From DASRDR01 sp035550795 (GTDB taxonomy: Bacteria; Methylomirabilota; Methylomirabilia; Rokubacteriales; DASRDR01): DNA of 64,000 nt. Location of the stretch: NCBI GenBank assembly GCA_035550795.1, contig DASZOL010000052.1, positions 1-64,000 of the forward strand. Direction: 5' to 3'. The stretch's first letter is position 1; each line of letters starts with the position of its first letter. Made by a program: the position numbers and the translations under genes. The notes under the pieces were generated by a model. It saw nothing but the letters and a program-made list of their open reading frames with translations, made no database searches and was not told where the DNA came from. Positions 27,972-35,418 of this stretch are shown piece after piece.

Positions 27972-28190
27972 ATGGCAACTGGGAAACGCAACGCTCGAGG
28001 CCCGCTCGCTCCAAGCACGCGCTCAGCGAAGGCGCCTGCGCGGTCCGTCGTCGAGTCCCGGGCGCCCCAGAAGACTCGCCGACAGCGAAGCGCGACCGTG
28101 GCGGTCCGGAAGGACACGACGGTCTTGCAGACCGATCACGGACCGCGGGTCGCCTGGAGCGCCGCGAAACCCAAGTTCCCGAAACAGTAG
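27972..28190 (+). CDS. Possible small basic protein, leaderless
   Basis: 72 residues, rich in Arg, Lys, Ala and Ser (MATGKRNARGPLAPSTRSAKAPARSVV...), ending AAKPKFPKQ. No ribosome-binding site; the ATG would sit about 3 bases from the predicted sigma-54 start, so it would be leaderless if translated. It fills most of an otherwise empty 370-base gap and stops 11 bases before the M48 gene. Alternative: an untranslated leader. No family recognised. Confidence 0.35.
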   Translation: MATGKRNARGPLAPSTRSAKAPARSVVESRAPQKTRRQRSATVAVRKDTTVLQTDHGPRVAWSAAKPKFPKQ

Positions 28191-28201
28191 GGGAGGAGAC
28201 C

Positions 28202-28891
28202 ATGTGGCGGATACGGATGGTCCGAGCGTGGCACGCGGTCGTGGCCCTGACGGGGCTGCTCGTGACGGGCTGTGCGCTGGGTCCCCTCCCCGACGGCTCG
28301 GGCTCCCCGACTGGGCAGAGCTCCCGGCCGGGTCCCGCCTTGGAGCGCGTGACTCCCCAGGACGCCGCCCGGCTCCGCCGGGTCATCGAGCCGCTCGCCC
28401 GGGCCGCGGACAAGCCGCCCGCCCAGGTGAAGGTCGGCATCCTCTCCGACCGCAGCATCAACGCCGCCAACGCCGGGGGCGGCGAGTTCTACGTCACGCG
28501 CGGCCTCCTGGATCAGGCGAACGACGAGCAGCTCCGCGCGATCATGGCACACGAGTTCGCGCACAACGATCTCGGCCACGTGGTGAAGGCGCAACGGCTC
28601 CAGGCCGGCGTGGAGCTGGGCGCGGCGATTCTCGAGCAGGTGGTTCCCAATTCGGCGATCATCACTCCCCTCGCCGGAACGCTGATCACACGTGCGCACA
28701 GCCGCTCCGAGGAGCTCGAGGCGGACCGCCACGCGGTGACGCTCCTCCGGCGAGTGGGATCGTCCAAGGAGGCGCTCCAGCGCACGCTCGCGTGGCTTGC
28801 CAGAGGCTCGGGCGACGGTGAGGGCGGTGGCTGGTTCGCCACGCATCCGGCGACGAACGACCGTATCCAGGCGCTCCGTCAGCTGCCCTGA
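28202..28891 (+). CDS. M48-family metallopeptidase lipoprotein
   Basis: 229 residues from the ATG at 28202 (GGGGAGGAG upstream). Lipobox TGLLVTGC gives an outer- or inner-membrane anchor. The catalytic zinc motif HEFAHNDLGH (HExxH) and the downstream RSEELEADRHAV (glutamate ligand) define an M48/Oma1-BepA-like protease; the end GWFATHPATNDRIQALRQL is also typical (THPxxxxR). Likely a periplasmic protein-quality protease. Upstream sigma-54 promoter suggests stress control. Confidence 0.9.
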   Translation: MWRIRMVRAWHAVVALTGLLVTGCALGPLPDGSGSPTGQSSRPGPALERVTPQDAARLRRVIEPLARAADKPPAQVKVGILSDRSINAANAGGGEFYVTRGLLDQANDEQLRAIMAHEFAHNDLGHVVKAQRLQAGVELGAAILEQVVPNSAIITPLAGTLITRAHSRSEELEADRHAVTLLRRVGSSKEALQRTLAWLARGSGDGEGGGWFATHPATNDRIQALRQLP

Positions 28892-28951
28892 GGAGCAGGC
28901 GGCGCGCCGCTGGCCCCGCCACGTCGAGGCCCTGTGGCGCGTGAGCACGGG

Positions 28952-29530
28952 ATGAGCCGCCGGCACGGGTCCCCCGCAGCCCCGCCCGTGGAGGAGGACG
29001 CGCATCCCGCGCGTGACCCGATGCCGGCACGGGTCCCCGCCGACGCAGCGCCCGGGGGAATCCATCCCGCGGTCCGCGAGCGGATCGCGCAGGGCTTCAC
29101 TCGTGTGGAGGACGTCGTCTACGTCGGCCTCGGAGCGCTCCTGGCCGCCGGCGCGCTCGCGTTGCTGGTCGACGGGGCCGTGACTGTCGGCCGGCAGCTC
29201 GTCGCCGGTACCATGCCGGCGACGATAATCGACCTGCTCGATCGGATCCTGCTCATCGTCATGATCGTCGAGCTCCTGTACACGGTCCAGGTGTCCTTTC
29301 GCGAGCACTCACTCGTGCCGGAGCCTTTTCTCATCGTCGGACTGATCGCTGCGACGCGCCGCATCCTCGTGCTGACGGCCGAGCTCGCGGAGCTCGCGGA
29401 GGCAGGGGAAGGCCTCTTCCGGCGGGCCATGATGGAGCTTGGGCTGCTCACGCTCATGGTGGTGCTCTTCGTCGTGGCGCTGGTTCTGCTGCGGAAGCGC
29501 TCTACCCAGGCGGTGGCCGACCGCGCGTAG
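28952..29530 (+). CDS. PsiE-like membrane protein
   Basis: 192 residues from the ATG at 28952 (GTG at 28934 possible). A Pro-rich cytosolic N-terminus is followed by four hydrophobic segments: VYVGLGALLAAGALALLVDGAV, IIDLLDRILLIVMIVELLYTV, EPFLIVGLIAATRRILVLTAELA and MMELGLLTLMVVLFVVALVLLRK. The FLIVGLIAATRRIL stretch matches the PsiE (phosphate-starvation-inducible E) family. Function unknown; co-transcription with the M48 gene is likely. Confidence 0.8.
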   Translation: MSRRHGSPAAPPVEEDAHPARDPMPARVPADAAPGGIHPAVRERIAQGFTRVEDVVYVGLGALLAAGALALLVDGAVTVGRQLVAGTMPATIIDLLDRILLIVMIVELLYTVQVSFREHSLVPEPFLIVGLIAATRRILVLTAELAELAEAGEGLFRRAMMELGLLTLMVVLFVVALVLLRKRSTQAVADRA

Positions 29531-29576
29531 GCTGGGTCGCCCCAGGCAGTAGCCGGCCGGGCCGGTCAGCCTGACG

Positions 29577-29876
29577 TCAGCGCGACCGGGTGTCGCGGTG
29601 CTGGTGGGCGGGGGGTGTGCCCGGTGGGTCCTGCGTGGACGGCAGGCCCCGGCGGCCGCGGCGCCGTGCTGCGATCGCGACCGCGTAACCGGCGATGATC
29701 GCCAGGAAGACGATCGGGATCCAGCCCGGCCAGCGATATCGTTCACGGGAGGCCAGCTCCGCCGGATCCGGGTTCCCGGGCGCGGGCTGCGCGTAGAGGG
29801 CCGTTGCCGCCGCAATCAGGCAATACGCGGCAAGAACGAGCGCCACTACCGCCAGAATGCTGCGGATGACTCGCAC
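29577..29876 (-). CDS. Small single-pass membrane protein
   Basis: About 99 residues from a GTG at 29876; the frame extends to 30074. Two hydrophobic stretches: IRSILAVVALVLAAYCLIAAATALYA (probable anchor) and WIPIVFLAIIAGYAVAIAARRRGRRG. A Pro/His/Arg tail follows. No family recognised. A minus-strand sigma-54-type promoter at 29994-30009 points toward it. Confidence 0.5.
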   Translation of the reverse strand: MRVIRSILAVVALVLAAYCLIAAATALYAQPAPGNPDPAELASRERYRWPGWIPIVFLAIIAGYAVAIAARRRGRRGLPSTQDPPGTPPAHQHRDTRSR

Positions 29877-29993
29877 GTCCCGGAATGCGGACAGCGATCG
29901 GTCGACCTGGAGACGGCGACCCTGGGCGGCCTCCGGGATCCTCCGGGACAACGTCAGACGCTTTGCCGGCCGACTTGTCACGATCTCTGGAGG

Positions 29994-30009
29994 TGCAACC
30001 ACTATGCCG
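29994..30009 (-). promoter_or_regulatory. Sigma-54-type promoter facing the 29577-29876 gene
   Basis: Minus-strand CGGCATAGTGGTTGCA, exact GG-N10-GC spacing. Its -24 element is about 8 bases from the -24 of the divergent promoter at 30016. No in-register enhancer array was found nearby. Confidence 0.4.
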
Positions 30010-30015
30010 AACACG

Positions 30016-30031
30016 TGGCACTCCCCTTGCT
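30016..30031 (+). promoter_or_regulatory. Sigma-54-type promoter of the 30078 gene
   Basis: TGGCACTCCCCTTGCT, perfect consensus. Predicted start near 30041, 37 bases before the ATG at 30078. Confidence 0.65.
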
Positions 30032-30077
30032 GGTTCATCCGAGAGCTGCAACCCCTTGCCCTGGGAGGAGACACGAC

Positions 30078-30905
30078 ATGCAGGCAGTGGTGGGCGTCGC
30101 TCGACGCAGTACCGATGCGAACCGGATTGTCGAGTCACTCCGGGAGCTCGGCATCTCCGATTTCCGCCTCAGCATCCTCGCGCCCGCGTCGTCGGAATCG
30201 GTACTGGGCGCGATCCCCACGACGGAGGCGGAGCAACCAGGTATCGGCGGGACGATCGGGAGCGTCGTGGGCGGGGCTGCGGGGACGGCGGGCGGCCTCG
30301 CCGTCGCGTCGCTGGCCCTTCCCGGAGTTGGTCTCGTGATCGCCGCTGGGGCAATCGCGCTGGGGGTCGTTGGCGCGGTGGCAGGCGGCGCCATCGGTGG
30401 TCAGCTCGACGACACGCTGTCGAAGGGGCTCCCCACCGACGAGCTGTACGTCTACCGCCACGCCTTGCGCACGGGACGGAGCCTGGTGGTCGTGACAGTC
30501 GCCGACGACGCCGAGGCCTCCAGGGTTCGCGAGCTCATGGCCGATCTGGGGGCGGAGAGCGTCGACGCCGCGCGCGAGGAGTGGTGGATAGGTCTCCGTG
30601 ACGCGGAGGAGGCAGAGTACACGCGTCAGGGAGGCGATTTTGGGAAGGACGAGGCGCTCTACCGGCTGGGGTTCGACGCTGCGTTCCGTCTGCCGGGCGA
30701 GGCCCCCCTGTTCGAGCAGGCGCGGCGGATCCTCCGAGACCGGCATGGGCCCAGCGCCGAGGCATCGGCCTTCCGCACGGGCTACGAGCGCGGACGCGCT
30801 CATCGGGCTACGCACGACGAGGGAGCCGGCTGTCATCAGCCCGCCGAGGACCGTGACGAGGGGCCCGGCGTGCCCGAGGCCCATGGGCGACGCGGTCCGA
30901 GGTAG
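30078..30905 (+). CDS. Glycine-zipper membrane protein of unknown function
   Basis: 275 residues from the ATG at 30078 (GGGAGGAG upstream). N-terminal alpha/beta stretch (VVGVARRSTDANRIVESLRELGISDFRLSILAP), a central hydrophobic glycine-rich segment (GTIGSVVGGAAGTAGGLAVASLALPGVGLVIAAGAIALGVVGAVAGGAIGG), then a second alpha/beta part repeating the first (DELYVYRHALRTGRSLVVVTVADDAEASRVRELMADLGAESVD). It resembles the heat-induced/YflT-type general-stress proteins with an internal glycine zipper. The charged C-terminal third is unlike any family I know. Confidence 0.7.
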   Translation: MQAVVGVARRSTDANRIVESLRELGISDFRLSILAPASSESVLGAIPTTEAEQPGIGGTIGSVVGGAAGTAGGLAVASLALPGVGLVIAAGAIALGVVGAVAGGAIGGQLDDTLSKGLPTDELYVYRHALRTGRSLVVVTVADDAEASRVRELMADLGAESVDAAREEWWIGLRDAEEAEYTRQGGDFGKDEALYRLGFDAAFRLPGEAPLFEQARRILRDRHGPSAEASAFRTGYERGRAHRATHDEGAGCHQPAEDRDEGPGVPEAHGRRGPR

Positions 30906-31301
30906 GTCGCCGCGAAGATGACCAGCGCGGAGTCAACGAAGAAGTCCGGCACGAGCGCGGCGTTTCCCGAGCGCCGTGCGTCCGCGGACGTCGTCCGGCG
31001 CAAGGCGGGCCCCGCGGTCGCCGCCGTCGCGCGGATGGCCCGCACCAGGCGTACCAGAAGCCCGAACGATCGAGCCAGGCTCGGTTGCAACCGTAGGCAC
31101 TCGGTTGCGGCGCGACCTCCGTCGGCCGGTCGCATCACCTCCGTTCGAAGTCACCCCCACCCCCTGCAACGGTAGCTCCCCGCGGGCGACACTCATCTCG
31201 CGATGGCGAGGCACTCCGGGAGCCTGCGGTCGGAACCAGCACACCGCGATGCATCGAGGTGGCGCCTGTACCGCCGGGAATCGGGTTGGTCACTGCGAGG
31301 T

Positions 31302-31333
31302 GGTCACATTGTCTCAGGGACGACACGATGTCT
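31302..31333. promoter_or_regulatory. Enhancer-like array upstream of the LLM/UdgX operon
   Basis: GGTCA-N3-TGTCT-N6-CGACA-N3-TGTCT in the common register. Centred about 92 bp upstream of the -12 at 31409. Confidence 0.6.
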
Positions 31334-31395
31334 CCGCGAGACGGGAGAGCGCCATGGAGCCAGAGGAAGGGCTGACTCCGTGAGCCACGACACCG

Positions 31396-31411
31396 CGGCA
31401 CGCAGCTTGCT
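31396..31411 (+). promoter_or_regulatory. Sigma-54-type promoter of the LLM/UdgX operon
   Basis: CGGCACGCAGCTTGCT, exact spacing, perfect -12. Predicted start near 31421, 15 bases before the TTG at 31436. Confidence 0.6.
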
Positions 31412-31435
31412 CCCGAAGAAGCAGAGGCGAGCCCC

Positions 31436-32440
31436 TTGCTGCACGTTGGCTACAAGCTCTCGAGTGAGGAGTTCGGCCCGAGCGACCTGGTCCGCCAGGC
31501 CGTTCAGGCCGAGACGGTAGGCTTCGACTTCGCCCTGATCTCCGACCATTTTCATCCCTGGACCGATCGCCAAGGACAGAGTCCGTTTGTGTGGGCCGTG
31601 CTGGGCGCGATCGCCAACGCGACCGCGAGGCTCAAGGTGGGAACGGGCGTGACTTGCCCGATCATCCGGACGCACCCCGTCATCGTGGCCCACGCCGCTG
31701 CCACGGTGGAGGCCATGATGCCGGGGCGCTTCTTCCTGGGCGTCGGGACGGGCGAGAACCTTAACGAGCACGTCACCGGGTCGAAGTGGCCATCCGTCGA
31801 CGTGCGGCGCGAGATGCTCGAGGAGGCGGTGGCAGTCATACGCCAGCTCTGGCGCGGCGGCGTCCAATCGCATCGCGGACGGCACTACACCGTGGAAGAC
31901 GCGCAGCTCTACACGTTGCCCCCGAAGCCGCCGCCGATCATGGTGGCGGCCAGCGGCCCCAAGGCGGCGCGCCTGGCCGGCCAGGTCGGCGATGCCTTCA
32001 TCACGACCGACCCCGACCCGGCCCTACTTCGCACGTTTCGGCGAGCGGGCGGCCGTCGCAAGCCGGGCTACGTCGAGGTCACGGTCTGCTGGGCCCGCAC
32101 CGAGCAGGAGGCGCGTCGAACCGCCCACGAGGTCTGGGCACTGGCGGCCCTCGAGGGCGCGCTGTTCACCGAGATCGCTCAGCCCGCACACTTCGAAGCG
32201 GCCTTCAAGCCGATCACCGAGGCGCGGGTGGCCGAGGCCGTGGTCTGTGGACCTGACCCCGCGCACCATCTGGCGGCGATCCGGCGAGCGAGCCGCGCGG
32301 GCTACGACCATGTCTGCGTTCATCAGATCGGCCCCGATCAAGAGGGCTTCCTCGGGTTCTACGAGTCCGAGGTCCTCCCGCGGCTGCGTCGACTCCGGGT
32401 CGCCAAGCGGCGTCAGCTCGCGGGACGGCGCGCCGCATGA
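31436..32440 (+). CDS. LLM-class F420-type oxidoreductase
   Basis: 334 residues, TTG start. TIM-barrel luciferase-like monooxygenase of the TIGR03557/F420-dependent glucose-6-phosphate dehydrogenase-like group: VGYKLSSEEFGPSDLVRQAVQAETVGFDFALISDHFHPW, GVTCPIIRTHPVIVAHAAATVEAMMPGRFFLGVGTGENLNEHV, and PIMVAASGPKAARLAGQVGDAF. F420 rather than FMN is inferred from subgroup similarity. Substrate unknown. Overlaps the UdgX start by 4 bases. Confidence 0.87.
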   Translation: MLHVGYKLSSEEFGPSDLVRQAVQAETVGFDFALISDHFHPWTDRQGQSPFVWAVLGAIANATARLKVGTGVTCPIIRTHPVIVAHAAATVEAMMPGRFFLGVGTGENLNEHVTGSKWPSVDVRREMLEEAVAVIRQLWRGGVQSHRGRHYTVEDAQLYTLPPKPPPIMVAASGPKAARLAGQVGDAFITTDPDPALLRTFRRAGGRRKPGYVEVTVCWARTEQEARRTAHEVWALAALEGALFTEIAQPAHFEAAFKPITEARVAEAVVCGPDPAHHLAAIRRASRAGYDHVCVHQIGPDQEGFLGFYESEVLPRLRRLRVAKRRQLAGRRAA

Positions 32441-33120
32441 GAGACCATCGGAAAGCGCTGCCGCGCGCCGGGGACGCCCCGGTGTCCCTCAGAGGGAGGG
32501 CCGCTGAAGACGCGAGCCCCACGCAGACGGTCGCGGAGCTGCGTGATTCCGCAGCCGGATGCCGCGCGTGCGACCTCTGGAGGCGGGCGACCCAGACGGT
32601 GTTCGGCGAGGGGCCCGCCCCGGCGGACGTCATGCTGGTGGGCGAGCAGCCCGGCCACGAAGAGGATCTGGCGGGCCGCCCGTTCGTCGGCCCCGCCGGG
32701 CGGCTTCTCGCCACGGCGCTCGAGGAGGCGGGCCTCGACCGGCGCCGTGTCTACGTCACAAACGTGGTGAAGCATTTCAGCTGGGAGCCGCGAGGGAAGC
32801 TGCGGATTCACAAGAAGCCCACGATCTGGCAGGTCCGCGCTTGCCGGCCATGGCTCATGTCCGAGCTCGACGTGGTGCGCGCGCGCGCGATCGTCTGCCT
32901 CGGCGCGACGGCCGCCCAGGCCCTGCTGGGGCGGGGCGTCCGTGTCACGCAGTCCCGGGGACAGGCGATACCGTCGGCGCTCGCACCGTACGCGTTCGCC
33001 ACGCTCCATCCCTCGGCCGTGCTGCGAGCGCCGGACGAGGCCGCGCGCCGGGCGGCGATGGAGCGCCTGGTGAGCGACCTGGCGACGGTGGCGCGCCTGC
33101 TTGCCGGTGGGCCGAGGTGA
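32437..33120 (+). CDS. udgX: UdgX-type uracil-DNA glycosylase/uracil-DNA cross-linking protein
   Basis: 227 residues. Family 4-like fold with Cys42/Cys45 (GCRACDLW) and later Cys in QVRACRPWL as 4Fe-4S ligands. The active-site motif is GEQPGHEEDLAGRPFVGPAG and the late motif is HPSAVLR. The UdgX-specific loop KLRIHKKPT carries His125, equivalent to the histidine that in Mycobacterium smegmatis UdgX becomes covalently attached to DNA after uracil excision. A suicide-type DNA repair protein; coupling to an F420-type oxidoreductase gene and a sigma-54 promoter is unusual context. Confidence 0.92.
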   Translation: MRDHRKALPRAGDAPVSLRGRAAEDASPTQTVAELRDSAAGCRACDLWRRATQTVFGEGPAPADVMLVGEQPGHEEDLAGRPFVGPAGRLLATALEEAGLDRRRVYVTNVVKHFSWEPRGKLRIHKKPTIWQVRACRPWLMSELDVVRARAIVCLGATAAQALLGRGVRVTQSRGQAIPSALAPYAFATLHPSAVLRAPDEAARRAAMERLVSDLATVARLLAGGPR

Positions 33121-33136
33121 GAGGAAGGAGCCAAGC

Positions 33137-33304
33137 ATGGACCAGCGCACGTTGGACAGCATCGTCGAGTTGTTGCTGCGGCAACTCGGAGCGGCCTCCG
33201 ACGGCAGCATGCTGCCGGAGAACGCCCAGATGGTGATCCGTCCAATCTTCACGTGGCCGGACGGCCAGCTGCGCGTGTGGATGGCCGTCAACTGGCCGAA
33301 CTGA
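33137..33304 (+). CDS. Small protein of unknown function
   Basis: 55 residues from the ATG at 33137 with GGAAGGAG 6 bases upstream; 16 bases after UdgX. Sequence MDQRTLDSIVELLLRQLGAASDG...VIRPIFTWPDGQLRVWMAVNWPN looks like one amphipathic helix plus a short beta segment. No family recognised; probably third gene of the UdgX operon. Confidence 0.6.
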   Translation: MDQRTLDSIVELLLRQLGAASDGSMLPENAQMVIRPIFTWPDGQLRVWMAVNWPN

Positions 33305-33450
33305 GCGCGCGCGGACTCGCGCGGCGCGCCGCCCGTCGCCTTCTCGGACGACCTCGACCGCGGCGAGCCACACCGCGAGATCGCGCTCGCGGACACCGTC
33401 CGGGAGCTTCATCCTGCCCCGACTCGAGTCGGCTGAGGCGACTTCCAGGC

Positions 33451-33585
33451 TCAGTACACGACGGGCGTCGGCTCCATGCGCGCCTCGTCAGCCATGATCC
33501 TGGCGCCCTTCGACCGGCGGCGATCGACGAGCCAGGCCAGCACAATCGCGGCCGCCAGCCCGACAAGGCCATACCACGGCCTCAT
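33451..33585 (-). CDS. 44-residue single-pass membrane protein
   Basis: MRPWYGLVGLAAAIVLAWLVDRRRSKG... gives one membrane helix followed by a basic then mixed tail ending PTPVVY. Its ATG overlaps the stop of the DUF6496-like gene by 4 bases (ATGA), strong evidence of translational coupling. No family recognised. Confidence 0.6.
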   Translation of the reverse strand: MRPWYGLVGLAAAIVLAWLVDRRRSKGARIMADEARMEPTPVVY

Positions 33586-34040
33586 CGCCGGCGTGCCTTC
33601 CGGGTCCGCGCGGCCTTCCGGGCGGCCGTGGAACGCTCTTGCGGGCTGCGCTTGGCGGCCACGGAACGCGCCTGTCGCGACACCGCCTCGGGTGACGCCG
33701 CCCCATGGCCTTCGCGCTTCAGCGCCCGACCGATCGCCCGCGAGCGCCGCGCCGAGGGCGCCCGCCGCGGGGAAGCCCCGTGCCCGCGCGCGTAGGCACG
33801 TTCCGCACTCCTTCGCGTGCTCTCACTGACCTCCTTCCGGCCGGGCGGCGGCAGGTCCACTCCCGCTCGCCGCGCCTTCGAGAGGCCGATCGCGATGACC
33901 TGCTTCGTGGAGCGAGCGCCGTGCTTGCGTTTGCGAACATGGTGCATCTCTTCACGGATGAACTCGCCGGCCTGCGTGGTCGCGGCCTTGCCCTGACGCT
34001 TGTCCTGTCTGGCCCGCGCGATTGTCTTCTTCTCCGGCAT
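33582..34040 (-). CDS. DUF6496-like very basic protein
   Basis: 152 residues from the ATG at 34040 (GGAGAGG upstream; the frame extends to 34073). Conserved block FIREEMHHVRKRKHGARSTKQVIAIGLSKARRAGVDLPPPG is typical of DUF6496, followed by a long Arg/Ala/Ser-rich histone-like tail (RRSAERAYARGHG..., ARKAARTRKARRR). Small basic proteins of this kind are common beside stress genes; DNA or RNA binding is plausible but unproven. Confidence 0.75.
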   Translation of the reverse strand: MPEKKTIARARQDKRQGKAATTQAGEFIREEMHHVRKRKHGARSTKQVIAIGLSKARRAGVDLPPPGRKEVSESTRRSAERAYARGHGASPRRAPSARRSRAIGRALKREGHGAASPEAVSRQARSVAAKRSPQERSTAARKAARTRKARRR

Positions 34041-34377
34041 GATGCTGCCTCTCCTTCTTCCTGCTGCGGTCAACGGACCGCGTCAGGGCAGCGCGTCCAA
34101 CCTCGACGGCACAAGAACGCGGAGTCCTGCTCGTCTCTGGGCGCCTCGTTCCCTATGCATCCTTGGGTTCATGCGTCGGCGCCCCGCGTGATAAGCGCGG
34201 CCCTTCCCGCGCAATCTTCCGGCGCCCCGGGCCCTTGGATGGGCCGCCTGCGGGCGCGGCGCCATGCGGGCCTCGATGCCCGGCTGGCGGCGCTGGCGCT
34301 TGCGGCGGCCGGAGGACACGCTTGGATGAGGTTTCTGAGGCACGGGGAGGTTCTCCGCTCGCGGCGCGCTTCCCGGA
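34041..34377. other. Intergenic region, no gene seen
   Basis: No supported coding region, hairpin terminator or sigma-54-type promoter was recognised between the DUF6496-like start and the SDR stop. The long minus-strand frame here lacks coding character. Confidence 0.4.
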
Positions 34378-35418
34378 TCAGATGACCCCGGGCACCTGGT
34401 TGTTCCGGCGCGCTGCGCGGTCTCCGAGGACGGTGAGCACCGACGGCGAGAGCGCGGAGGTGCTCGCCTCGCCCTTCCGACCCTTCTGTCCCGAATCAGC
34501 CTCGCTCGATGGAAGCAGCCGGTTGACACCGGCCAACAACTCCGCCGTCACCCCGGGAGCGAGCGCCCGCGCCATCGCCGCGATGTTCGCGGGCACCGAT
34601 AACACGCGCTCGGCGTCGCCCCGCCGGATGGACTCGACGATCTGCCTGGCGGCCCGATTCGCGTCCATGGACAGGAACGGCAAGGCGTCGCTGATGCTGA
34701 ACCAGGCGTACTCCGCCCGATGGCGACCCTTGAAGATCGCGTGGCGCGGGCTGCCGGTTCGCATCAGGCCAGGACAGATCGTGATGACCGAGATGCCGTC
34801 CTTGGCTAGCTCGGCCCGGAGGCCTTCCGAGAGCCCGAGCAAGGCGAACTTGCTCGCGCTGTAGGGGAGCAGATGCGGCACGCCGATCTTGCCTCCGATC
34901 GAGACGATGTTCGTGATGCGCCCTTCCCGTCGCCGCCGCATCTCGGGGAGAACCGCCAGCGTCGTGTAGAGCGGCCCCCAGAAGTTGACGGCCATCGCGT
35001 GCCGGAAGTCCTCGACGCTCATGGTCTGCACCGGCCCCACGCTGATGATGCCGGCGTTGTTGACCAGGACGTCGATCGGGCCCATCCGGTCGCGGACCTC
35101 GTGGACCAGCGCCTCCACGTCTCCACGAGCTGTGACATCGCACGCGACGGCCAATACGCGAGCTCCCCGTCGCTCCAGGTCCTCACGGGCCCGGTCGAGC
35201 GTGGCGGGGTCGCGTCCGCAGATCGCGACCCGAGCGCCCGCCTGCGCCACCGCGCGCGCCAGAACCAGCCCCAGGCCGCGGGAGCCCCCCGTGATCAGCA
35301 CGGTCCGGCCCTCGAGGTCGTACGGGCGCGGCCGGTGCGTCAGGAGGTAGGCCGCAACGAGTCCCGTGGCGCCGACGAGCAGTGGCGCCAGGGACGTTCG
35401 CGAGCGCGCAGTCGTCAT
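34378..35418 (-). CDS. Membrane-anchored short-chain dehydrogenase/reductase
   Basis: 346 residues. N-terminal membrane anchor (LAPLLVGATGLVAAYLL), then a classical SDR: LITGGSRGLGLVLARAVA (TGxxxGxG cofactor motif), DVLVNNAGI (NNAG), catalytic Ser in IVSIGGK and PYSASKFALLGLSE (YxxxK). Arg after the glycine motif favours NADP(H). A C-terminal tail of about 90 residues is extra. Last of three minus-strand genes, overlapping the alcohol dehydrogenase by 4 bases. Confidence 0.9.
   Translation of the reverse strand: MTTARSRTSLAPLLVGATGLVAAYLLTHRPRPYDLEGRTVLITGGSRGLGLVLARAVAQAGARVAICGRDPATLDRAREDLERRGARVLAVACDVTARGDVEALVHEVRDRMGPIDVLVNNAGIISVGPVQTMSVEDFRHAMAVNFWGPLYTTLAVLPEMRRRREGRITNIVSIGGKIGVPHLLPYSASKFALLGLSEGLRAELAKDGISVITICPGLMRTGSPRHAIFKGRHRAEYAWFSISDALPFLSMDANRAARQIVESIRRGDAERVLSVPANIAAMARALAPGVTAELLAGVNRLLPSSEADSGQKGRKGEASTSALSPSVLTVLGDRAARRNNQVPGVI

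Larger units (their letters stand above)
30906..31435. other. 530-bp intergenic regulatory region
   Basis: No convincing gene. It holds the palindrome CGGTTGCAACCG (31082-31093), a repeat of TCGGTTGC at 31081 and 31101, and the enhancer array and sigma-54 promoter listed separately near its end. Confidence 0.5.

Noticed and set aside
31091..31108. AGGCACTCGGTTGCGG as a sigma-54 promoter
   Set aside because: The spacing between GG and GC is 9, not 10, and no gene starts within 300 bases.
34083..34529. 148-residue minus-strand ORF
   Set aside because: Arg/Pro-rich shadow composition, overlaps the SDR 3' end, no ribosome-binding site.
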